Assembly (NCBI GenBank): GCA_018222405.1
Contig: JAAFAI010000004.1
Location: 227,999-291,998 of the forward strand
Reading direction: 5' to 3'
From: Gammaproteobacteria bacterium
GTDB taxonomy: Bacteria > Pseudomonadota > Gammaproteobacteria > Enterobacterales > Alteromonadaceae
Length of the DNA stretch: 64,000 bases
Shown: positions 17,208 through 26,354 of the stretch, piece after piece
Layout: every line of letters begins with the position of its first letter
How positions within the stretch are numbered: position 1 is the first letter of the stretch
Notes under the pieces: generated by a model
What the model saw: only the letters and a program-made list of their open reading frames with translations
Told to the model about the DNA's origin: nothing
Database searches by the model: none
Program-made: the position numbers and the translations under genes

Positions 17208-18305
17208 TTAAATATCCTTTACATCATAAGGAATACGAACACTAACGCGTACTCCCTGCGGTTGATTATGTTCAACCGTAAAAGCAAAATTCCGATTATA
17301 CAAAGCGTGCAGGCGTTCTTTTATGTTGGGCAGACCCACACCACCGGTGCGGCTTAACTGGCCATCCAGAATATCTGCCCCCGGGCCGTTATCGGCTACA
17401 TCAAGAAGCAGATCGTTACCAAATCTGCGCGCATCAATGGTGAGCTTGCCTGCATGTTCAAGCTTAGAGATAGCATGCTTGATGGCATTTTCAACGATTG
17501 GTTGCAGTATCATACTTGGAACCATAGCGTTTTCGCAATCTTCTTCGATATTCCAGACCACTTCCAGACGTTCGCCAAAACGTACTTTTTCAATTTCTAA
17601 ATATAACCGTAATGCTTTGATTTCCTGACCTAATGCCACTTTTTTGATAGGGTCGTTATCCAGCGAGTAACGCAGGAAGTCGCTCAGTCTTGATACCATG
17701 GCCTCGGCGGTATCATTGTTCTTCATCAGGATCAGCGTCGAAATGGCGTTAAGGGTATTAAACAGGAAATGAGGATTAAGCTGGTAGCGCAGCATTTTAA
17801 GGTGCGCCTGGTGAGCCATAGTGCTGGCTTTTAACGCATTTTGCTTTTCGCGCTGCAGCATCTCAAAGTTTTTGATACCAAAATACAAGCCGCTCCAACA
17901 ACCGATCATTATCATTGAATCAATGGTATTAGTAAAATACATATACCAGGCATCGGGCCTGAAGCCGTGTTTATAGATTTCCCAATAGTTAACGTTTTTT
18001 ACTACCGCCCATAACAGTGCAACGGCATAAGACGCGGCCAGCACAGTAAGCAGCAATTTAACCGGCCCCTGATTGCGCGCCCACCGATACACGTAGCGCA
18101 GCGGGATAGTTAAAATCCAGCCAGCGTAGGAATTGAGGATAATAATGAACAGAAAAATAGGACGAACTTCATGCAAAAACGACCCAATGTAATAAACCAC
18201 GGCGAATCCCGCCCACCCTGCGGTATGCAATACCCAGAATAAACGTTCGTTGTTTTCAAATAGTCGCTGCCACTTCAGCACAAAGGTACCAGATTGTTTT
18301 ATCAT
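17208..18305 (-). CDS. LytS-type sensor histidine kinase
   Basis: 365 residues. Four hydrophobic segments (about 23-42, 48-70, 83-101 and 125-143) anchor it in the inner membrane. A His_kinase (PF06580) domain follows, with H179 in QLNPHFLFNTLNAIS, then an HATPase_c domain with MILQPIVENAIKHA (N box) and DNGPG and GGVGLPNIKERL (G boxes). It autophosphorylates and passes phosphate to the LytTR regulator encoded immediately downstream. The ligand is unknown; no periplasmic sensor domain is visible between the short helices. Confidence 0.92.
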   Translation of the reverse strand: MIKQSGTFVLKWQRLFENNERLFWVLHTAGWAGFAVVYYIGSFLHEVRPIFLFIIILNSYAGWILTIPLRYVYRWARNQGPVKLLLTVLAASYAVALLWAVVKNVNYWEIYKHGFRPDAWYMYFTNTIDSMIMIGCWSGLYFGIKNFEMLQREKQNALKASTMAHQAHLKMLRYQLNPHFLFNTLNAISTLILMKNNDTAEAMVSRLSDFLRYSLDNDPIKKVALGQEIKALRLYLEIEKVRFGERLEVVWNIEEDCENAMVPSMILQPIVENAIKHAISKLEHAGKLTIDARRFGNDLLLDVADNGPGADILDGQLSRTGGVGLPNIKERLHALYNRNFAFTVEHNQPQGVRVSVRIPYDVKDI

Positions 18306-18399
18306 CTACTGCATTATACGTGTATTTGTGAGGGTGAATAATGACTTAGTCGTAATTGATTTACGATTTATCGCACTATTGGCATACCTGATGGTAACA

Positions 18400-18445
18400 G
18401 GCAATGTGGACGGTACAGTCTTTGCGCGGTAATTGCCACATTGCC
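18400..18445. repeat. Perfect 10-bp inverted repeat upstream of the kinase gene
   Basis: GGCAATGTGG and CCACATTGCC separated by 26 nt, between the end of the DUF962 gene and the start of the kinase operon. With no T-run it is not a classical terminator. It may be an operator or an mRNA leader structure for the two-component operon. Confidence 0.4.
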
Positions 18446-18451
18446 GGAAGG

Positions 18452-18913
18452 TTAATAACTAATATTTAAACGTTTCAGCCAGCTGCCCCATACCCAGGCA
18501 GGGCCAATCAACAGAAAACGTAAATCTGTGAAAAAAGACGGCCGCTTACCTTCAATTGCATGGCCAATAAACTGCAAAATCCACATGATGACAAATACCC
18601 CGACACTCACCTGCCAAACCGGAACCGCTGACTGGGCGATTTGTTCAATAATCAGGAAACAGGCAATGGTAAGCAGTGTCATGGCTGCACCAATTGGTCC
18701 GGACAGCAGGAAGTAGTAATACAGCACCGGGACAACCAGTATATGTGCAAAGTTAATCCCGTATTGTTCAATAAAGCCAGGCACTGGTATAGACCAGACC
18801 AACCCGATTATTGAAAAGTAGATGGCCGGCACCGCCAGGTTATGAATCATCTTATTGGTTGGATTCATGTGGCTTTCTGAATATTCGTTAAACAGCCTTT
18901 CAATGTCACGCAT
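18452..18913 (-). CDS. Mpo1-like/DUF962 membrane protein
   Basis: 153 residues with four or more hydrophobic helices and the DUF962 hallmarks MNPTNKMIHNLAVPAIY near the N-terminus and FIGHAIEGKRPSFFTDLRF plus LIGPAWVWG near the C-terminus. The yeast member Mpo1 is an iron-dependent dioxygenase in phytosphingosine alpha-oxidation; the conserved histidines (MIHN, IGHAIEG) are kept here. In bacteria the substrate is not established. Single gene, with a 146-bp gap to the kinase operon downstream. Confidence 0.85.
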   Translation of the reverse strand: MRDIERLFNEYSESHMNPTNKMIHNLAVPAIYFSIIGLVWSIPVPGFIEQYGINFAHILVVPVLYYYFLLSGPIGAAMTLLTIACFLIIEQIAQSAVPVWQVSVGVFVIMWILQFIGHAIEGKRPSFFTDLRFLLIGPAWVWGSWLKRLNISY

Positions 18914-19012
18914 ACAAATTGTCCCCGTTTCCTGTCTGATACGGAATGAGGCAAGTAATTGTTTTATGGTCGCCCTCTTTCCGCCGCTGGTACAACCAGC
19001 GTAGCTTCTATC

Positions 19013-19693
19013 CTAAAGCTCAACAATAAAACGATCCAACAATTTTTTAACAATTTCTGCGTCAGCGGTAAATTGGACGCCATAAAACACTCTGGTTTGT
19101 GTGTTACTGCTATTTTTAATGATCCCTTTAATTACGTTTTCCTTGTCTTCAGCAATTTTAAGCTGAATGGTTTTACCGTTTTCCAGAATGGGGAACTCCG
19201 GGCTGGATTCCAGTACGCACCGGCATCCCTGAAATGACACATCCACAATCATACAATCGGTGCTTAAGGTTTGTTTATCATCACTGGCACTCACCCGCGC
19301 CTGGATGCCCGGCGTCCAGCGCTTGTGTTTACGCAGTGCAAGCGTCTGCAGCGATTCGGGCATAGCCACAAAGAGAATGGGTACCGGATGCGTAATGACT
19401 TTGATGACGTGGGAGCGAAACGCAATCACCTTGCCTTCCTGACCTTCCAGCACGTAGCGTAGAACCACTTCATTATCTGGCACCAGCACGTCACGCAGAT
19501 ACCCCCAACGAGACTCACTGGGAACCTGAAACAACAGGCAGTTGGGCACATCGGCGCCAATATAGCTGGTTTTTACTCGTTTGGGTGCAGTGGGTGTGGA
19601 GATTTGTAAATCCACTACACTGCCGGGCATAAGCGACTGTAAGCTATTGATATCAGCACTACTAAGCAGGATCTTTTTTTGTTTGGGCATCAT
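19013..19693 (-). CDS. PilZ-domain c-di-GMP-binding protein (YcgR-like N-domain)
   Basis: 226 residues. An N-terminal YcgR-N-like beta domain (about 20-115) precedes a PilZ domain with both c-di-GMP-binding motifs: RxxxR as RKHKR near 120 and DxSxxG as DVSFQG near 150. This is the flagellar-brake arrangement: binding c-di-GMP changes motility or surface behaviour. It has no membrane segment. It is divergent from the M61 peptidase gene. A GGDEF/EAL protein that could feed the same signal is encoded at 46991. Confidence 0.88.
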   Translation of the reverse strand: MMPKQKKILLSSADINSLQSLMPGSVVDLQISTPTAPKRVKTSYIGADVPNCLLFQVPSESRWGYLRDVLVPDNEVVLRYVLEGQEGKVIAFRSHVIKVITHPVPILFVAMPESLQTLALRKHKRWTPGIQARVSASDDKQTLSTDCMIVDVSFQGCRCVLESSPEFPILENGKTIQLKIAEDKENVIKGIIKNSSNTQTRVFYGVQFTADAEIVKKLLDRFIVEL

Positions 19694-19799
19694 TTAAAAC
19701 TGAATCGCAATCACTATAGCTATATAATCATATTTTCAGTATTTAACAACTATTCATGTCCATCCTTGTTAAATCAGCATGCAAGAAGAGGTATCTCCC

Positions 19800-21581
19800 A
19801 TGGCGCCACAATCGCCCGTCCTTAAGTATTCCTTATCGGTAAACTCAGTCAGCCAGCATTTGTTTGATGTCACCTTATCCATTCCGGCTATTGATAGTGA
19901 ACACCTCACGCTGAGCCTGCCGGGGTGGATCCCGGGCAGCTATATGGTTCGCGATTTTTCCCGCAACATCGTTAATTTTTCTGCCACCAACAGCGAAGGA
20001 ACCCCCATTGAAGTTACCCTGCTGGATAAACAACAATGGCAGTTAAACACCGGCGGCAAGGCGGTTGAAGTAGCTTATCAGGTGTATGCGTTCGATCTGT
20101 CAGTACGTAGTGCCTATATCAACGATGAGTACGCCTTTTGTAACGGTACCAGTGTTTTTGTTAGCGTCACGGGCTTTGAACACCTGCCCTGCGAACTGAT
20201 GATAAAGAGTCCGGCGAGCAAGCCCGACTGGCAAATAGAAACCACGCTGCCTCACCTTGAGGATAACCGCTTTATCAGTGCCGACTATGATGAACTCATC
20301 GACCACCCGATATTTATTGGTGAATGCACCAGTGCCGACTTTGAGGTAGATGGCGTCACCTTTACTCTGATGTTCAGTGGCACCACAGAGTACGACATGC
20401 CCCGCCTGTGCGCCGATCTGGAAAAGGTCTGCCAGCATCATTTATCCTTGTTTGGTAAGCCCTACCCGGTTAAGCATTATTTGTTTATGACGTTGATTGC
20501 CAATGAAGGTTATGGCGGCCTGGAGCATCGCAGCTCAACTGCCCTGTTATTCCCCCGTTTTGAACTGCCACTGGCAGGTGAGCCAGAGGAACTCAGCGAC
20601 AGCTATGTTAACTTTATCAGTCTGTGTAGCCATGAGTTATTTCACACCTGGCACGTGAAGCGCATCAAACCCGATGTGATGGTGGTGCCGGACCTGAGTC
20701 AGGAAACCTACACCGACCAGCTATGGATTTACGAAGGCTTCACCAGCTTTTATGACGATGTCACCCTGGCCCGTGTAGGGGTAATCCCACCGGATCGCTA
20801 TTTTAAAATCGTCGCGCAAAACCTCACCCGGCTGTACAAGAATGCCGGGCGTTTTAAGCAAAGCATTGCCGAATCGAGCTTTTATGCCTGGAATAAGTTT
20901 TATAAACAGGACGCCGGTTCCATTAACCACATCGTCAGTTACTACAACAAAGGCGGTATCGTTGCACTGGGGCTGGATATTCTGCTGCGCGAGCGCAGTA
21001 ACAACCAGTACAACCTGGACGACCTGATGCGGTTGCTGTGGGCACAATACGGTGATGAAAGCGGCACGCCGGCCAATGTCATTGAGCAACTTTGCCGTGA
21101 TGAACTTAACGTCGACGTAAAAGAATATCTTGATGCCGTGGTGTATGGCACACAGGACGTGGCGCTGGATAGCCTGCTCGAATATATTGGTGTCAGCCAG
21201 ACATTGCAGACACCGCTTTCTTTACAAGATAAGGGCGGTGATGAAGCGGCTGGTAAAATATCGCCTCGCTATGATTTTGGGGCGGTGACCAAAGATACCG
21301 ACACCGGTTTAATTATTCAGGCGGTTCAGGAAGACTCAGCGGCATGTCAGGCTGGTTTGCAGATAAACGATAAACTTATCGCTGCAAACGGCTACGTGTT
21401 GAATACCAAGTTACTACAACGACTGCTCACTGTGCCTGATAACAAGCCCCTGGCGCTAAGTGTAATCAGGGACGGCCGGTTAATTAGCCTTAGCCTGCCG
21501 AGACTCCCTGCTCAACAACAAAGCTGTGTGCTGAAAATTAACGATGAAGAAAAAGCAGTAGCATGGTTAGGGCGGCAGTAA
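19800..21581 (+). CDS. M61 family metallopeptidase with PDZ domain (glycyl aminopeptidase type)
   Basis: 593 residues. The zinc motif HELFHTWHVKR (HExxH at 278-282) and the downstream Glu in YEGFTSFY (about 312) define family M61. An N-terminal beta-domain (1-170) and a C-terminal PDZ domain (about 485-575, GLIIQAVQEDSAACQAGLQINDKL) complete the usual layout. Members cleave N-terminal Gly or Ala. There is no signal peptide, so it is probably cytoplasmic. The start at 19800 is chosen because AAGAGG lies 8 nt before it; the in-frame ATG at 19779 has no ribosome site. Confidence 0.92.
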   Translation: MAPQSPVLKYSLSVNSVSQHLFDVTLSIPAIDSEHLTLSLPGWIPGSYMVRDFSRNIVNFSATNSEGTPIEVTLLDKQQWQLNTGGKAVEVAYQVYAFDLSVRSAYINDEYAFCNGTSVFVSVTGFEHLPCELMIKSPASKPDWQIETTLPHLEDNRFISADYDELIDHPIFIGECTSADFEVDGVTFTLMFSGTTEYDMPRLCADLEKVCQHHLSLFGKPYPVKHYLFMTLIANEGYGGLEHRSSTALLFPRFELPLAGEPEELSDSYVNFISLCSHELFHTWHVKRIKPDVMVVPDLSQETYTDQLWIYEGFTSFYDDVTLARVGVIPPDRYFKIVAQNLTRLYKNAGRFKQSIAESSFYAWNKFYKQDAGSINHIVSYYNKGGIVALGLDILLRERSNNQYNLDDLMRLLWAQYGDESGTPANVIEQLCRDELNVDVKEYLDAVVYGTQDVALDSLLEYIGVSQTLQTPLSLQDKGGDEAAGKISPRYDFGAVTKDTDTGLIIQAVQEDSAACQAGLQINDKLIAANGYVLNTKLLQRLLTVPDNKPLALSVIRDGRLISLSLPRLPAQQQSCVLKINDEEKAVAWLGRQ

Positions 21582-21592
21582 CCGCCCTGTTT
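21570..21592 (+). terminator. Possible terminator at the end of the M61 gene
   Basis: GGGCGG/CCGCCC with the stop codon in the 6-nt loop, followed by only TGTTT. A short T-run makes it weak. Confidence 0.35.
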
Positions 21593-21599
21593 GAGGGAG

Positions 21600-22403
21600 C
21601 TAGCGAGGCGGCACCAGCAATGCCGGATCCAGTCGTTCACTAAACCAGTTAATACGCCAGTCCAGGTGGGGCCCGGTTGCCCTGCCCGTGGCGCCAATTT
21701 CGCCAATCTTCTGACCTTGTTGCACTGTGTCTCCGGGCTTAACCATAAGCTTGCTTAAATGCAGAAAGGTTGAGTTAACCCCAAGGCCATGGTCGATAAT
21801 AATGGTGCCGCCAGAGTAGTATAAATCCGGGTGTGCCATCGTCACTTTACCACCGGCCGGTGCAATCACCTGTGTACCGGTTGGTGCGCCAACATCCACA
21901 CCGTAATGCGGGCGTTTTGGGACACCGTTAAACACTCGCTGACTACCGTAAACGCCCGTGACAGGCCCCTCGGCCGGCCAGATAAAGTCCACTGCAAAAT
22001 CCGTTCGCTCACTACTGGTTTTGCGCGCTTTGGCAACCCGCCAGTTATCATCCTTTATGCGTTCCAGCACGTTTTTCGGCGGCGTAACCATGGCTTGCGG
22101 TACGCCTTCAATGCGCTGTGTGGGATACTCCCGGGCAATCAGTGTAATCTCGCGGTTTTGTACTTTGCCCTCGGGAGTTTGCCAGCGCAATGCCTGAGTC
22201 AGCCTGGCATCACGGCCAAAGCCCACGACAAACTTACCATCGGGCAGCACTTTTACCGGCTCATCGTTCAACCATACAGCACTGCCGGGCGCAAGCTCGC
22301 CGCGCAATAAACTGCCCTGAGTCAACTCACCACGCAGTTCAAGGGCCTGTAACGCAGTGCTTATGCATAACAAACCAAACAGTAAGCGGCTAAGCTTAAT
22401 CAC
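21600..22403 (-). CDS. Periplasmic M23 family peptidase
   Basis: 267 residues. Signal peptide at 1-20 (LLFGLLCISTALQA). An Ig-like N-domain (about 22-95) leads to a LytM/M23 peptidase domain (about 140-260) with HYGVDVGAP (H166, D170), HLS (H215) and GPHLDW (H246), the full zinc and catalytic set. It should cut peptidoglycan cross-bridges in the periplasm. Its start overlaps the end of the QueD-like gene by 8 bp, so the two are co-transcribed. It converges on the M61 gene. Confidence 0.92.
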   Translation of the reverse strand: MIKLSRLLFGLLCISTALQALELRGELTQGSLLRGELAPGSAVWLNDEPVKVLPDGKFVVGFGRDARLTQALRWQTPEGKVQNREITLIAREYPTQRIEGVPQAMVTPPKNVLERIKDDNWRVAKARKTSSERTDFAVDFIWPAEGPVTGVYGSQRVFNGVPKRPHYGVDVGAPTGTQVIAPAGGKVTMAHPDLYYSGGTIIIDHGLGVNSTFLHLSKLMVKPGDTVQQGQKIGEIGATGRATGPHLDWRINWFSERLDPALLVPPR

Positions 22404-23271
22404 CTACCATGGCTCCTTTGCCAACCCCTTCGTAAGCCATTACGCAGCAGCTATCATTCGGCAGGCGCTGTTTTTGCTGGGTGTAAATGAATTGCGCCAG
22501 GCACTCCACGGTTGAATCGGTATCAATAATTTCGCAAATTGATTCAGGTAACACGATTTCAAAATAGCCCTGGGCCGCCTCGTAGGCAAAACATACATGA
22601 TCATCATAATTGGTTAACCGATGCTGACATTGCAGTGCGTCGGCGCTGATCTGATCTTCCCGGGAGGCAATATAAATGTCTTCCCAACGCTTGGCCCAAT
22701 AGGCTTCGCTTTCAAGATCCTCACTGCCGTTAGTGATGATATCAACCCGCGAGCGATGGCCATGTGCAATACGCTGACAATTACCATCGTGTTTTTTTAG
22801 CCCATGGGTATAGTGATAAAACGGTGTATTGATGATTTCCGTACGCAACTTAATGGTGAGGTTATCCACGTTATCCGGCAGATGGGTGGCAATGACCTCG
22901 CGCAGATACTCACTTACCGAGTCCATGGTAATCGTCGGCGCATAAATAAACGCATAGGCTTCCGCCGGGCAATACATCTGAATGGCCTGTTCGTCAGGCA
23001 AGTCAAAGCGCACTTCCACTTGTTCTGAGTCTTCATCACGACGGATATGCGCCTGTTCGCTTTCTGCCGGTACCAGCAGTTTATGGTCGATATAACCGTC
23101 GATCAGGCGTTTCAGGTTCTTTTTCACCACGCCAAAATCCTGGATCATACTTTCTTCATTTAAAGTGCCATCCAACAGCACATCTACAATCCAGCTCTCA
23201 CCAACCATGCCGCGCTCAGGGCAAAGGTAAGAGAAGTCCATGACGGTGAGGTCGTTTACAAATAATTGCAT
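22396..23271 (-). CDS. 6-pyruvoyl-tetrahydropterin synthase-like protein (QueD family, duplicated domain)
   Basis: 291 residues, about twice a single QueD domain. The opening MQLFVNDLTVMDFSYL and RGMVGESWIVDVLLDG match the gammaproteobacterial two-domain PTPS-like group. DHKLL and the later HDGNCQRIAHGHRSRVDI keep a zinc-type His cluster in the second half, while the canonical first-domain histidines are missing. Actual substrate uncertain; a queuosine or pterin role is inferred only from the fold. The start at 23271 is preferred over 23334 because the shorter protein aligns with the family. Confidence 0.8.
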   Translation of the reverse strand: MQLFVNDLTVMDFSYLCPERGMVGESWIVDVLLDGTLNEESMIQDFGVVKKNLKRLIDGYIDHKLLVPAESEQAHIRRDEDSEQVEVRFDLPDEQAIQMYCPAEAYAFIYAPTITMDSVSEYLREVIATHLPDNVDNLTIKLRTEIINTPFYHYTHGLKKHDGNCQRIAHGHRSRVDIITNGSEDLESEAYWAKRWEDIYIASREDQISADALQCQHRLTNYDDHVCFAYEAAQGYFEIVLPESICEIIDTDSTVECLAQFIYTQQKQRLPNDSCCVMAYEGVGKGAMVGD

Positions 23272-23379
23272 TGTATCTCGTTTAATTTTTAACAGGTTGG
23301 CGGCCCGCCGACTGCGAGCCGCCCAATAATTCACTTAGTATACCAGCGATAACAGAGTGACTGTACCGCTGGCCTGAAC

Positions 23380-24420
23380 TTAGCTGTTGCGTTTTAACTG
23401 GTCTTTTAAATTAGGCGGGATCCCTTTAATCGTCAGCGTATCGGAATCCGGGTGATAGATAATACGGTCACCCAGTAATTTACGGTCAAAACTCAGTGAA
23501 ACGCCACCGCCCTGACCACTGAACTTCGCCAGTTGTCGAATTGCCGCCGGGTCTGGTTGCACTTCTGGCTCAATTGGCGTTTCCAGCCCCTGGGTAAACT
23601 GGGCAAAGTCCCGCTGGTTGTCTTCATCACGGGGTAATTTTTCGGCCAGTTCACTGATCCTTATACTGTCACCGCTGTCTATCTGCTGTTTAAAGTAATT
23701 GGAAACTTCGGTGCGATGAGCGTTTTTTTCTTCAGCATCCAGTCCTTCACTGGCCAGATAGTTCTCTACTGAGCTTATGAGCTGTTTATTCTGCTGCTTC
23801 ACATCGACCTTTTCTTCACAGCCAACAAACTGCATGAAAAAGTCAGAAACCTTACGCCCCATACGCCCTTTTATAAAACTCACATAGCGCTGTTGCTCGG
23901 GCTGAATACGGTACTGGGTTAAGTCAATCCGCACCGCCAACTGCATTTTAGCCAGATCCAGATGCTCACGGCTGTTAAGTTCCAGCTGCTGGTTTATCTC
24001 CACGTGGGCCTTGGTGTTCAGCAACGTGACCAGTAAATATTGGGTAGCCAGGTATTCATAATGTACAAACAGCACAAAACCAGTTTCTACCTGACCGGTA
24101 TCAACCAGCGATTTGAGCAGCAGATCACCGGCGGTTTTGGTAAACGGCACAAATATTGTGTCACTGTCTGCAGGCGACGCTTCGTGATGGGCCGTGTAGC
24201 CGTTTAACGATTCAGAAAAGCTGGCATCTTCTTGTTCTGTTTCAATAAAATGTCCTACCCCTTTGCCCGGTTTACTCACAAACGTGTGATGTAATTGCTG
24301 GCCCAGTTGTTCCAGCGCCGGCGTTACCGGCAGACAGCCTTCCCGGGGGATCAGTTGCATTTTACCTTCGTTATTAACGATAAGCTGATGCACGACAAAA
24401 TGATGAATCAATATACTCAT
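23380..24420 (-). CDS. yejK: Nucleoid-associated protein YejK (NdpA)
   Basis: 346 residues, near the usual 335-340. It starts MSILIHHFVVHQL and contains the family's central helical region (YVSFIKGRMGRKVSDFFMQFVGCEE) and the C-terminal FDRKLLGDRIIYHPDSDTLTIKGIPPNL. YejK is an abundant nucleoid-associated protein that interacts with topoisomerases. It is divergent from yejL and yejM across 137 bp, the arrangement common in gammaproteobacteria. Confidence 0.93.
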   Translation of the reverse strand: MSILIHHFVVHQLIVNNEGKMQLIPREGCLPVTPALEQLGQQLHHTFVSKPGKGVGHFIETEQEDASFSESLNGYTAHHEASPADSDTIFVPFTKTAGDLLLKSLVDTGQVETGFVLFVHYEYLATQYLLVTLLNTKAHVEINQQLELNSREHLDLAKMQLAVRIDLTQYRIQPEQQRYVSFIKGRMGRKVSDFFMQFVGCEEKVDVKQQNKQLISSVENYLASEGLDAEEKNAHRTEVSNYFKQQIDSGDSIRISELAEKLPRDEDNQRDFAQFTQGLETPIEPEVQPDPAAIRQLAKFSGQGGGVSLSFDRKLLGDRIIYHPDSDTLTIKGIPPNLKDQLKRNS

Positions 24421-24557
24421 GAATTACCAGTGTCCAATTCGTTGATGAATGATGCAGTTTTTTGAATGAATGATTGTTATCAGATGCACAACGATTATAA
24501 TCGCTTTATTGCCAAAAACTTTGCTTTTTCAAGCGATTTAACGATAAGAGGCGTAAA

Positions 24558-24779
24558 ATGCCCCAACAAAGCCGATACAGTGATGCTGAATTCGAACGTC
24601 TGATGAACGACGTTATTATGGTACTAGAAAAACACGGTGCAAGTCGTGATCTTTCTTTAATGGTACTGGGAAATGTGATTTCTCATATTTTTGAGCATCA
24701 GGTACCCCCTGCCAGTCGCGAAGCGATGGTTGAACAATTTGCCAGCGTGCTGGTAAAAAGCGTGAAAGGAACGGCCTGA
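24558..24779 (+). CDS. yejL: UPF0352 family protein YejL
   Basis: 73 residues, matching the length of YejL/DUF1414 proteins. The body (YSDAEFERLMNDVIMVLEKH, then SLMVLGNVISHI) is typical. Structures of the family show small helical homodimers; the function is unknown. It lies 5 bp upstream of the yejM-like gene and should be co-transcribed with it. AAGAGGCG precedes the ATG. Confidence 0.92.
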   Translation: MPQQSRYSDAEFERLMNDVIMVLEKHGASRDLSLMVLGNVISHIFEHQVPPASREAMVEQFASVLVKSVKGTA

Positions 24780-24784
24780 CCCCC

Positions 24785-26299
24785 ATGATTTTAGCAGAAT
24801 CCCCAAGGCGTCAACGGGTAACAAAACTGGTTAACTGGGGTCACTGGTTTGCACTGGCAAATATCGTCATTGCCATTATTATTGCCTCTGTGTTTGTTAT
24901 CTCCTCGCCGGCGCCGGGTACAATACTGGGTACCTTTTACCTGTTTGCCAACTGGTTCGGGCACATCAGCTTCTTAACCTTTTTTGGGTTTGTGATATTC
25001 ATTCTACCGCTGTGCTACCTGGATGTTTCACAGCGCGTGATAAAAACCATTGCTTCCGCCGTGTCAGCGCTCGGGCTCGCATTAATGGCCTTTGATGCGC
25101 TGCTGTATAACCGCACCGGTTTTCATTTAAGCCATAACTCCGCCTACCTGATAAAAAACGAAGCCGAAGCTCAGCTGTTTCAGTTTGGCTGGCAACAATT
25201 TCTGTATCTGTTGCTGTTGTTTGTGGTGTGGTTTGGTTTTCAGCTGATCCTTGCTAACGCCGTCTGGAAGCGTATCGACCGTTTAATGCACTATCGCATT
25301 GGCCGCCGGGTGGTGAGCTTTTTTGTGGTGTGTTTTGTGTCTGGCCACGCCATTCACGTCTGGGCCGATGCCCAGCTTTACCAGCCGATCATTAAACAGG
25401 ACAACATGTTTCCGCTGTCCTACCCGGCCACGGCAAAAACTACTATGTCACGCTATGGACTGCTGGATATCGAACGCTACGAACAGCGCAAGCAATTGCA
25501 GTTTGATCCGGATATTCATCAGGTTAATTACCCCTCGGATCCGGTGTATTGCGCGTTGGAGCCGGAAAGACAAGCGCTGTTATTAGTGCAGATTGACGAC
25601 GCGGATATCAGCCAGGCGATGAAAGAAGCGGACCTGCGCCATATCGACAATTACTTCACCACCTCTACGACTATGGGTGGCTTAATCACCAGTACCCTCT
25701 ATGGCGTGCCGGAGCTATATCAGCAAAGCCTGAAAACCACCCAACCGGTATTGTTTGGTTTAAGTGATGCCTATGGCCTGAGCACCGAGCTATATGCCGG
25801 CTCAGACGCTCAGCTTAAAGAGCAGTTTACCGAGCTTTCTTTTAGCGAACGATTAACCGGCTCAGCCAATATTGTGGTGGCATTTGCCGACGGCGGTGCT
25901 CTCACCCGTTTACTGCAGCGCAGCGATTTAACCAACACACTGGTAATGGTGGCAACGGGTTATCAGCAATCCAAAGGCACGCTGTACACTAATTTAGCGG
26001 TTAACAGCGAACTGGCCAGTACCGAAGATCTGGTCCCAACACTGCTCAATGCAATGGGTTGTAGCGCGCCTTCACAGTTTTACTCCACTGGTCAGAACCT
26101 GTTATCTCCAAAGCGTGACTGGTTAGTCAGTACCTCTGGTGAAAAGATTGTGGTGTTTTTCAACGATCAGCGTATCGACGTACTAAGTAACGGTAGTTAC
26201 GATATCACGCATATCAGCAATGAGATGCGTAGTGACGATGCGCTCAATGTCGATTTACTCAGCCGGGCAATAAAACACCTCACCCGGTTCTCACAGTAA
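24785..26299 (+). CDS. yejM: YejM/PbgA (LapC)-like inner-membrane protein with shortened sulfatase-like domain
   Basis: 504 residues. The N-terminal DUF3413 domain carries five transmembrane helices (from LVNWGHWFALANIVIA to about 190), followed by GHAIHVWADAQLYQPI and LPLSYPATAKTTMSRYGLLD, which align with E. coli YejM. YejM senses LPS and controls LpxC turnover through LapB. The periplasmic sulfatase-like part is recognisable (STLYGVPELY, STEDLVPTLLNAMGC, STGQNLLSPKRDW) but about 80 residues shorter than in E. coli, whose segment with DWSHGHL is missing. No frameshift is evident. It probably keeps an LPS-sensing role. Confidence 0.88.
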   Translation: MILAESPRRQRVTKLVNWGHWFALANIVIAIIIASVFVISSPAPGTILGTFYLFANWFGHISFLTFFGFVIFILPLCYLDVSQRVIKTIASAVSALGLALMAFDALLYNRTGFHLSHNSAYLIKNEAEAQLFQFGWQQFLYLLLLFVVWFGFQLILANAVWKRIDRLMHYRIGRRVVSFFVVCFVSGHAIHVWADAQLYQPIIKQDNMFPLSYPATAKTTMSRYGLLDIERYEQRKQLQFDPDIHQVNYPSDPVYCALEPERQALLLVQIDDADISQAMKEADLRHIDNYFTTSTTMGGLITSTLYGVPELYQQSLKTTQPVLFGLSDAYGLSTELYAGSDAQLKEQFTELSFSERLTGSANIVVAFADGGALTRLLQRSDLTNTLVMVATGYQQSKGTLYTNLAVNSELASTEDLVPTLLNAMGCSAPSQFYSTGQNLLSPKRDWLVSTSGEKIVVFFNDQRIDVLSNGSYDITHISNEMRSDDALNVDLLSRAIKHLTRFSQ

Positions 26300-26307
26300 A
26301 GCAAAAA

Positions 26308-26335
26308 AATAGCAGCCAGTTGGCTGCTATTTTTA
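26308..26335 (+). terminator. Terminator after the yejM-like gene
   Basis: AATAGCAGCC/GGCTGCTATT with a 4-nt loop, A-rich before and TTTTAT after. It lies between the convergent yejM-like and mmsB genes and can serve both. Confidence 0.85.
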
Positions 26336-26354
26336 TATCCGCCTGAAGAAAGTC

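Noticed and set aside
24785..26299. Frameshift as the cause of the short YejM
   Set aside because: One open frame carries both conserved ends in phase; an in-phase deletion or lineage form fits better.
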